DNA from: UBA1081 sp045537555
GTDB taxonomy: Bacteria > Bacillota > Clostridia > Oscillospirales > Acutalibacteraceae
NCBI GenBank assembly: GCA_045537555.1
Contig: JAZSPR010000155.1
Span: 1-10,168, forward strand
Length of the DNA: 10,168 bases
Direction: 5' to 3'
Position numbers and translations under genes: made by a program. The notes beneath the pieces were generated by a model. It worked only from the letters and a program-made list of their open reading frames with translations, was not told the DNA's origin and did not search any database. Below, piece by piece: positions 1-5,653 of the stretch. The stretch's first letter is position 1; each line of letters opens with the position of its first letter.

Positions 1-786
1 ATTTTCAATAAATCACTTGATGCATCAAGAGCAAGAGAAGCTGCAAGAAAAGCAAGAGAAAATGCAAGAAGAAAAACTGCTCTCGGCGGTAACTCGCTTC
101 CCGGCAAGCTTGCTGACTGTATCGATAAAAACCCCGAAAACACAGAACTTTACATCGTCGAGGGTGATTCTGCGGGCGGCTCTGCAAAGGGCGGACGTGA
201 CAGAAACATTCAGGCTATTCTTCCTCTCTGGGGTAAGATGCTCAACGTTGAAAAGGCAAGACTTGATAAAGTTATCGGCAACGACAAGCTTTCACCCGTT
301 GTTACGGCTCTGGGTGCGGGTATCGACGAAGATTTCGATCTTTCAAAGCTTCGTTATCACAAAATCGTTATCATGGCCGATGCCGACGTCGACGGTGCTC
401 ACATCAGAACACTTCTTCTGACATTCTTCTTCAGATATATGCGTCCTCTTATTGAGCACGGCTATGTTTATATTGCACAGCCTCCTCTTTACAGACTGAC
501 AAAGAACAAAAAGCATTTCTATGCATACTCTGACGAAGAAAGAGATGCATATATGGAAAAACTTGGTCAGTGCGATATCCAGCGTTATAAAGGTCTCGGT
601 GAAATGGACTCAGAACAGCTCTGGGAAACAACAATGAACCCCGAAACAAGAATAATGCTCCGTGTCACACTTGATGATGCCATTGAAGCAGACAAGACAT
701 TCTCGGTTCTTATGGGTGACAAGGTTGAACCCAGAAGAGAGTTTATTGAACAGAATGCAAAATACGTACAGAATCTTGATATTTAA
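1..786 (+). CDS. gyrB: DNA gyrase subunit B, C-terminal part (5' end outside window)
   Basis: This is the ATPase/TOPRIM subunit of DNA gyrase, which together with GyrA introduces negative supercoils into DNA in the cytoplasm. Reading frame 1 is open from the first base to the TAA at 784-786 and gives 261 residues, about the last 40% of a usual ~640-residue GyrB. The TOPRIM signature EGDSAGG starts at fragment residue 54 and supplies the catalytic glutamate. The metal-binding DxDxD of MADADVDGAHI lies at 127-131. The C-terminal GyrA-binding tail follows with the typical QRYKGLGEMD motif. The absence of the ~170-residue insert seen in E. coli GyrB after the TOPRIM fits a Gram-positive type enzyme. 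ParE is the main alternative, but the directly following gyrA with a true GyrA box argues for GyrB. A tryptophan (fragment residue 77, in PLWGK) stands where E. coli has Lys447. Confidence 0.97.
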   Translation: MFNKSLDASRAREAARKARENARRKTALGGNSLPGKLADCIDKNPENTELYIVEGDSAGGSAKGGRDRNIQAILPLWGKMLNVEKARLDKVIGNDKLSPVVTALGAGIDEDFDLSKLRYHKIVIMADADVDGAHIRTLLLTFFFRYMRPLIEHGYVYIAQPPLYRLTKNKKHFYAYSDEERDAYMEKLGQCDIQRYKGLGEMDSEQLWETTMNPETRIMLRVTLDDAIEADKTFSVLMGDKVEPRREFIEQNAKYVQNLDI

Positions 787-813
787 TTTCTGTTCGTAAA
801 GGAGAAAAAACAA

Positions 814-3366
814 ATGGATGAAAACAACATTAACATAAATGAAGAATCTGCGGGTGAGGTTGTCGCAACCACTCCTGCAGGCGGAAAACTTATAGATGTT
901 GATCTTAACAAGGAAATGAGAAAGTCATTCCTTGACTATTCAATGTCTGTTATTACTTCCCGTGCACTTCCCGATGTAAGAGACGGTCTTAAGCCTGTTC
1001 ACAGACGTATTCTTTATACAATGTTTGAAAACAGACTTATGCCCAATACAGCTTACCGTAAATGTGCCGATACGGTCGGTACCGTTCTCGGCCGTTACCA
1101 TCCTCACGGTGACGCATCAGTTTACGATGCAATGGTACGTCTTGCACAGGATTTCTCAATGAGATACATGCTCGTTGACGGTCACGGTAACTTCGGTTCA
1201 GTTGACGGTGACCCCCCGGCTGCTTACCGATACACCGAGTCAAGAATGAGCAAGCTTTCACTCGAAATGCTTACAAATATCGATGAAGAAACAGTCGATT
1301 TCATGCCCAACTATGACGACCGTCTGAAGGAACCAACGGTTCTTCCTTCAAAATTCCCGAACCTTCTTGTTAACGGTTCAACAGGTATCGCCGTAGGTAT
1401 GGCAACAAATATTCCTCCTCACAACCTCAGAGAAACGGTTGATGCACTTTTCTGTCTTATGGACAACCCCGAGGCAACCGTTGCCGAACTTATGGAGCAT
1501 ATAAAAGGACCCGATTATCCCACAGCAGGTATAATCATGGGTAAAGCCGGCATCAGAGCTGCATATGCTACCGGCAGAGGCAAAATTCAGCTTCGTGCAA
1601 GGGCAGAGATTGTTGAAGGCAAGAACGACAGATTTAAAATTGTCGTAACAGAGCTTCCTTATCAGGTAAACAAGGCAAGACTTATCGAATCAATCGCAGA
1701 TCTTGTAAAGGATAAGAAAATCGAGGGTATTTCAGACATCAACGACTATTCAAACCGTAACGGTATGAATATGGTTATTGATCTCAAGCGTGATGCTAAT
1801 CCTCAGGTTATCCTCAATCAGCTTTACTCATTCACACAGATGCAGATAAGCTACGGTGTTATTCTTCTTGCTCTCGTAAACGGTGAGCCCAAAATCCTCA
1901 CTCTCAGAGAAATTCTTCAGCATTACATCGACCATCAGTGCGATGTTATCACAAGAAGAACAAGATACAGACTCCGTAAAGCAGAAGAAAGAGCACACAT
2001 TGTTGAAGCTCTTATCAAAGCTCTCGATATCATCGATGAGGTTATTGCTCTCCTGAAGCAGTCAAAGAGTGTTCAGGAAGGTAAACAGGCTCTTATGGAT
2101 ACCTTCGGATTCGATGAAATTCAGGCTACACATATTGTCCAGATGCGTCTCGGTCAGCTGACAGGTCTTGAAAGACAGAAGCTTGAAGACGAAATGGCAG
2201 ACCTTATGGCTAAAATTGCAGAATACAATGAAATTCTTGCAAACCATTCAAAGGTTCTTGAAATCATCAAGGGTGAGCTTACAGAAATCAAGGATAAATA
2301 CGGTGACGACAGAAGAACAGAGATTCTCAATGTCAGCGGAGAGGTTGACATTGAAGACCTTATTCCCGAAGAAAACTGTATTTTCACACTTACAACCATG
2401 GGTTACATCAAGCGTCAGCCCGTTGATACTTATAAGCTTCAGAGAAGAGGCGGTAAGGGTGTTATCGGTATGACGAGAAGAGAAGAGGACTTTGCGGAAA
2501 CAATGTTCTCATGCTCAACCCACGATTATATTATGTTCTATACCACAAAGGGTAAGGCATACAGACTCAAGGGTTACGAAATCCCCGAGGGCAGCCGTAC
2601 AAGTAAGGGTATGAACATTGTAAACCTTCTTCCTCTCGAAGCAGACGAAAAGGTTTCCGCAATGATCCGTGTTCCCAAGGATGAAAACGAAGAAGAACTC
2701 TTCCTTTGTATGTTCACAAGAAAAGGTATCATCAAGCGTTCGGCTCTTTCAGAGTATAAGACAATCCGTAAGACAGGTATCATCGCAATCAATCTTGATG
2801 AAGATGATGAACTTGCATGGGTCAAGCTCACTCACGGTAATGATGATATTCTTCTTGCAACAAAGAAGGGTATGTCAATCCGTTTCAATGAAAACGATGC
2901 AAGACCCATCGGCAGAACTGCAAGAGGTGTAAGATCAATAAGTCTTAAAGAGGGCGACGAAGTTATCGGTATGGATATCATCACCGACGACAGCGTGATT
3001 CTTACCGTAAGTGAAACAGGTTACGGCAGAAGAAGTATGGGTTCTGATTACAGAGTTCAGACAAGAGGCGGTTTAGGTCTTATCAACTATCGTACCGAAA
3101 CTTACGGCGAAGTTGCCGCACTCAGAGTTGTAAATGATGATGAAGACATCATTATTATTTCATCAGACGGTGTTATTATCCGTATTCCTGCAGACAGCAT
3201 CAGTATTTTCGCAAGACCTTCAAAGGGTGTGCGTGTAATGAAAGTCAAAGAAGGCGAAAGAGTAGTCACTCTTACAAATATCGAACACAGCGATGAAGAG
3301 AGTGAAGAAGCTGAATCTGAGGCTGAAGCAGTACAGACAGAAACTGTTGAAGAAAATCAGGACTAA
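814..3366 (+). CDS. gyrA: DNA gyrase subunit A
   Basis: This is the breakage-reunion subunit of DNA gyrase; it cuts and reseals both strands and wraps DNA. The protein has 850 residues, the normal length for GyrA. The winged-helix region (RALPDVRDGLKPVHRRIL, about 50-67) is followed by HPHGD at 96-100 and the catalytic tyrosine Y140 in AAYRYTESRM. The conserved intercalating-isoleucine region (LLVNGSTGIAVGMATNIPPHN) is present. The C-terminal beta-pinwheel starts near residue 520 and carries a perfect GyrA box, QRRGGKG, at 543-549; this distinguishes it from ParC. The last ~25 residues are an acidic Glu/Asp tail. The ATG is preceded by AAAGGAGA at 798-805, 27 bases after the gyrB stop, so the two genes are very likely co-transcribed. 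Residue A101 replaces the serine (E. coli Ser83) that helps bind quinolones. Confidence 0.98.
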   Translation: MDENNININEESAGEVVATTPAGGKLIDVDLNKEMRKSFLDYSMSVITSRALPDVRDGLKPVHRRILYTMFENRLMPNTAYRKCADTVGTVLGRYHPHGDASVYDAMVRLAQDFSMRYMLVDGHGNFGSVDGDPPAAYRYTESRMSKLSLEMLTNIDEETVDFMPNYDDRLKEPTVLPSKFPNLLVNGSTGIAVGMATNIPPHNLRETVDALFCLMDNPEATVAELMEHIKGPDYPTAGIIMGKAGIRAAYATGRGKIQLRARAEIVEGKNDRFKIVVTELPYQVNKARLIESIADLVKDKKIEGISDINDYSNRNGMNMVIDLKRDANPQVILNQLYSFTQMQISYGVILLALVNGEPKILTLREILQHYIDHQCDVITRRTRYRLRKAEERAHIVEALIKALDIIDEVIALLKQSKSVQEGKQALMDTFGFDEIQATHIVQMRLGQLTGLERQKLEDEMADLMAKIAEYNEILANHSKVLEIIKGELTEIKDKYGDDRRTEILNVSGEVDIEDLIPEENCIFTLTTMGYIKRQPVDTYKLQRRGGKGVIGMTRREEDFAETMFSCSTHDYIMFYTTKGKAYRLKGYEIPEGSRTSKGMNIVNLLPLEADEKVSAMIRVPKDENEEELFLCMFTRKGIIKRSALSEYKTIRKTGIIAINLDEDDELAWVKLTHGNDDILLATKKGMSIRFNENDARPIGRTARGVRSISLKEGDEVIGMDIITDDSVILTVSETGYGRRSMGSDYRVQTRGGLGLINYRTETYGEVAALRVVNDDEDIIIISSDGVIIRIPADSISIFARPSKGVRVMKVKEGERVVTLTNIEHSDEESEEAESEAEAVQTETVEENQD

Positions 3367-3391
3367 TAATACTTGTTGAGGTGCAAAAGAT

Positions 3392-4525
3392 ATGGATAGA
3401 AGACAAGATACAAGTTCAGTTGTTGAGATTTCTGAAAAGAAAAAGAAAAGTTCTTTCAAAAAAGTTCTTATTGCTGTTCTCATTGTTTTATTTGTTATTG
3501 TTTTTGCCGTTGTTGTAGGTGTTATGCTTTATATTAACTCAATCGGCATCAATCATATTGACAGCGAAAATGACAACAGCGGTGTCAAGGATGACAGCGT
3601 TCTCTATGAAGACCTTGCAGAAGACGAAAAAGATGAATATTATGACATGATTACGGCAATCCGTGATGACAGCGATATGTCCACGACATTATATAACTGG
3701 TATAAGAATGACGGCGACCATATGGCATCAAATAATGTCCTGAATATTCTTATTGTGGGTATTGATGCTTCGGGCGGAGTACCCATGCAGGGTAACAGCG
3801 ATGTTATGATGCTTGCATCGGTCAACAAAAAAGAAGAAAAAATAACACTCTGTTCTTTCCTTCGTGACAGCTATACTTATTTTGAAGATTCTGACGGAAG
3901 CGGTTATTATTCAAAACTTAATGCCGCTTATGCTTACGGCGGAGCAGACTGTCTTATCAATGCGATTGAATATAATTACAAAATTGATATAGACTATTTT
4001 GTAGCAGTTGATTTTGAAGCATTTGAAAAGGTAATTGATGCTATCGGCGGAATAAACCTCAATGTTACCGAAAAAGAAGCAAAGGCAATGGAAGACTATG
4101 CCAACATAACAGGCGTACCTTACGGTGAAAACACACATCTTAACGGTGAACAGGCGCTTCTTTTCTCAAGAATGAGAATGATTTATGCAACAGGTGACGT
4201 AAAGAGAACAGAAAATCAGAGAAAAGTTATTAATGCTATTATAAAAAAGAGCAGAACTCTCGGAATTTCCGATCTCAATAATGTTGTCCAGACTCTCGGA
4301 GAATATGTTTACACAGATTGTCCCGCAACAAAGATTGTTTCACTCGGAACAAATGCAATTCTCGGTAAATGGTATAATTTCCAGGTCTATTCCATGGAAG
4401 CACCTCCCGAAAGTGCAAGAGATGTTTATGAAGGAAGCATGTGGATGTGGACTGTTGACTATCCTTATTCTGCTCAGTATGTGCAGAAGCAGATTTTCGG
4501 AGAGAGCAATATAGTAATTCAGTAA
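3392..4525 (+). CDS. LytR-CpsA-Psr (LCP) family cell-wall glycopolymer transferase
   Basis: LCP proteins transfer undecaprenyl-pyrophosphate-linked polymers such as teichoic acids or capsule onto peptidoglycan at the outer face of the membrane. The 377-residue product has a short basic cytosolic N-terminus (EKKKKSSFKK), one membrane helix at about 25-48, and an extracellular region. The LCP domain runs from about 115 to 290: NILIVGID (118-125), NSDVMM with D137, SFLRDSY with R158/D159, KLNAAYAYGG (175-184), and LLFSRMRM with R260/R262 followed by GDVKRTENQR (D269, R272, R277). These match the conserved Asp and Arg residues that hold the pyrophosphate head group and Mg2+. The tail after 290 is a variable C-terminal region. 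The start follows GAGGTG at 3378-3383, 25 bases after the gyrA stop, which suggests readthrough from the gyrase operon. Which polymer it handles cannot be told. Confidence 0.93.
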   Translation: MDRRQDTSSVVEISEKKKKSSFKKVLIAVLIVLFVIVFAVVVGVMLYINSIGINHIDSENDNSGVKDDSVLYEDLAEDEKDEYYDMITAIRDDSDMSTTLYNWYKNDGDHMASNNVLNILIVGIDASGGVPMQGNSDVMMLASVNKKEEKITLCSFLRDSYTYFEDSDGSGYYSKLNAAYAYGGADCLINAIEYNYKIDIDYFVAVDFEAFEKVIDAIGGINLNVTEKEAKAMEDYANITGVPYGENTHLNGEQALLFSRMRMIYATGDVKRTENQRKVINAIIKKSRTLGISDLNNVVQTLGEYVYTDCPATKIVSLGTNAILGKWYNFQVYSMEAPPESARDVYEGSMWMWTVDYPYSAQYVQKQIFGESNIVIQ

Positions 4526-4533
4526 GTCAGAAG

Positions 4534-4660
4534 TTGCTCAATTAATTTGCAATTGGCAATTAAAAATGCGCAATTGAGGAAGGGGCATGCCCCTTACCCC
4601 ATTATAAATGGTTTAAAAGGCGAAGCCTTTTCCGAAATTGCGAATTGAGCATTGCGAATT
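4534..4660. repeat. Small hairpin-rich, inverted-repeat-bounded intergenic element (MITE-like)
   Basis: Between the LCP gene and the SDR gene lies non-coding DNA with dense internal symmetry. The left side carries TGCTCAATT (4534-4542) and three GCAATT copies (4549-4554, 4556-4561, 4570-4575). The right side carries the 10-base direct repeat ATTGCGAATT at 4637-4646 and 4651-4660, and its complement reads TGCTCAATTCGCAATT, an imperfect inverted match to the left end. In the middle are a perfect 16-base palindrome (4580-4595, core GGGGCATGCCCC) and a hairpin AAAAGGC-GAA-GCCTTTT (4615-4631). This architecture resembles dispersed non-autonomous repeats of clostridial genomes. Only one copy is visible here, so calling it a mobile family is inference. 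Confidence 0.6.
4615..4631 (+). terminator. Possible weak terminator hairpin inside the repeat element
   Basis: AAAAGGC and GCCTTTT pair across a GAA loop to form a perfect 7-bp stem, about 90 bases after the LCP stop codon. The T-run is part of the stem rather than following it, and only three pairs are G-C, so termination efficiency is doubtful. It may simply be a structural part of the repeat. Confidence 0.3.
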
Positions 4661-4666
4661 TATAAT
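4638..4666 (+). promoter_or_regulatory. Possible promoter for the SDR/uxuB gene
   Basis: A perfect -10 box TATAAT lies at 4661-4666, and TTGCGA (four of six matches to TTGACA) lies at 4638-4643 with exactly 17 bases between. The -35 would fall in the right-hand arm of the repeat element. Transcription would start near 4673, leaving a very short leader that barely includes the ribosome binding site AGAAAGGG (4672-4679). That makes this less certain than the other promoters in the window. Confidence 0.35.
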
Positions 4667-4687
4667 TATACAGAAAGGGTTTTTTAT

Positions 4688-5539
4688 ATGTTTAAACATG
4701 ATAATTTAAATGGTCGTGTTGCCGTAGTAACCGGCGGCGGCGGTGTCCTTTGTTCAGGTTTTGCAAAGGACCTTGCATCTCAGGGTGTAAAGGTTGCAGT
4801 TCTTGACCTTAACGAAAGTGCAGCTCAGGCTGTAGCTGATGAAATTGTTGCAGCAGGCGGCACAGCAATCGGTGTTGCATGTAACGTTCTTGAAAAGGAA
4901 AGTCTTGATGCGGCAAGAGCAGTCATCAATGAAAAACTCGGCACATGTGATATTCTCATCAACGGTGCGGGCGGAAACAATCCCAAAGGCACAACCTCAA
5001 AGGAAAAACTCGAACTTTCCGATATTGCCGAAAAGGCAGAGGGCGTAAAGACATTCTTTGACCTTGACCCCAAGGGTATTGAGTTTGTTTTCAATCTCAA
5101 TTTCCTCGGCACACTTCTCACAACTCAGGCATTTGCAATTGATATGATAGGAAAGACCAATGCAACAATCATCAATGTTTCATCAATGAATGCATTCCGT
5201 CCTCTTACAAAGATTCCCGCATATTCAGCCGCAAAAGCTGCAGTTTCAAATTTCACTCAGTTCATGGCTGTTCATTTTTCGGATGTCGGCATCAGAGTAA
5301 ATGCAATTGCACCCGGATTCTTCTCAACAAACCAGAACAAAGCTCTTCTTTATAATGAAGACGGTTCACTTTCACCCAGAAGTGAAAAAATTATAGGTCA
5401 TACTCCTCTGGGCAGATTTGGTACACCCGAAGACCTTACAGGTTCACTTCTCTTCCTTGCTGATGAAAGTTATTCAGGTTTCATAACAGGTGTTATTCTC
5501 CCCGTTGACGGTGGTTTTGCATCTTATTCAGGTGTCTGA
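4688..5539 (+). CDS. uxuB: SDR-family D-mannonate oxidoreductase (fructuronate reductase)
   Basis: The enzyme is predicted to interconvert D-fructuronate and D-mannonate using NAD(P)H, a cytosolic step of glucuronate breakdown. The 283-residue chain is a classical short-chain dehydrogenase: VAVVTGGGGVLCSGFA nucleotide loop at 11-26, NGAGGNNP at 92-99, N138, INVSSMNAF with the catalytic serine at 165/166, and Y179-x3-K183. The family-specific stretches LTKIPAYSAAKAA, GIRVNAIAPGFF and LPVDGGF followed by the SGV end match the Bacillus-type mannonate reductase SDRs, unrelated to the long-chain E. coli UxuB. The ATG at 4688 is preferred over an in-frame TTG at 4652 because AGAAAGGG (4672-4679) sits at the right distance and the TTG lies in repeat DNA. 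Cys22 stands where most members have the third glycine of the motif. No uxuA or uxaC lies next to it. Another sugar-acid SDR, such as a gluconate dehydrogenase, is the alternative. Confidence 0.85.
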   Translation: MFKHDNLNGRVAVVTGGGGVLCSGFAKDLASQGVKVAVLDLNESAAQAVADEIVAAGGTAIGVACNVLEKESLDAARAVINEKLGTCDILINGAGGNNPKGTTSKEKLELSDIAEKAEGVKTFFDLDPKGIEFVFNLNFLGTLLTTQAFAIDMIGKTNATIINVSSMNAFRPLTKIPAYSAAKAAVSNFTQFMAVHFSDVGIRVNAIAPGFFSTNQNKALLYNEDGSLSPRSEKIIGHTPLGRFGTPEDLTGSLLFLADESYSGFITGVILPVDGGFASYSGV

Positions 5540-5584
5540 TTATCAGTAATTTGTTAATTTTTGATTTTTGTTGATTAACTTTCA

Positions 5585-5613
5585 TTGACAGAAATAATAT
5601 TTTGGTTTATAAT
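5585..5613 (+). promoter_or_regulatory. Consensus sigma-A promoter of the LRR-dockerin gene
   Basis: TTGACA (5585-5590) and TATAAT (5608-5613) are both exact consensus hexamers with the optimal 17-base spacer. Initiation is expected near 5620, giving a leader of about 34 bases that ends in AGGAGG (5639-5644) nine bases before the ATG at 5654. The promoter makes this gene an independent, probably well expressed unit. Confidence 0.88.
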
Positions 5614-5638
5614 CCAATTAAGAAAATCAGTTTTATAC

Positions 5639-5644
5639 AGGAGG
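5639..5644 (+). promoter_or_regulatory. Ribosome binding site that fixes the start at 5654
   Basis: AGGAGG lies nine bases upstream of ATG 5654. It rules out the longer in-frame TTG start at 5585, which would begin inside the -35 box and would bury the signal peptide. Confidence 0.9.
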
Positions 5645-5653
5645 CTTTTTCTT

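Noticed and set aside
1..110. Arg/Lys/Ala-Glu-rich repeats (AAG, AGA, GAA runs) at the window start
   Set aside because: They encode the normal charged helix before the TOPRIM domain of GyrB and are not a DNA repeat element.
238..786. gyrB as a separate 182-residue ORF starting at the ATG 238
   Set aside because: The frame is open upstream to the window edge and contains the TOPRIM EGDSAGG motif, so 238 is an internal methionine.
4652..4687. In-frame TTG start giving a 295-residue SDR
   Set aside because: The extra 12 residues are encoded by repeat and promoter-like DNA and do not fit the SDR N-terminus; ATG 4688 has a proper ribosome binding site.
5553..5579. Possible terminator GTTAAT...ATTAAC after uxuB
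   Set aside because: Only six A/T-rich pairs around a long loop and no clean T-run after the stem; too weak to call, so the end of the uxuB transcript is unresolved.
5585..5653. In-frame TTG start giving a 631-residue LRR protein
   Set aside because: The TTG is part of the -35 box, and the signal peptide begins at ATG 5654 behind AGGAGG.
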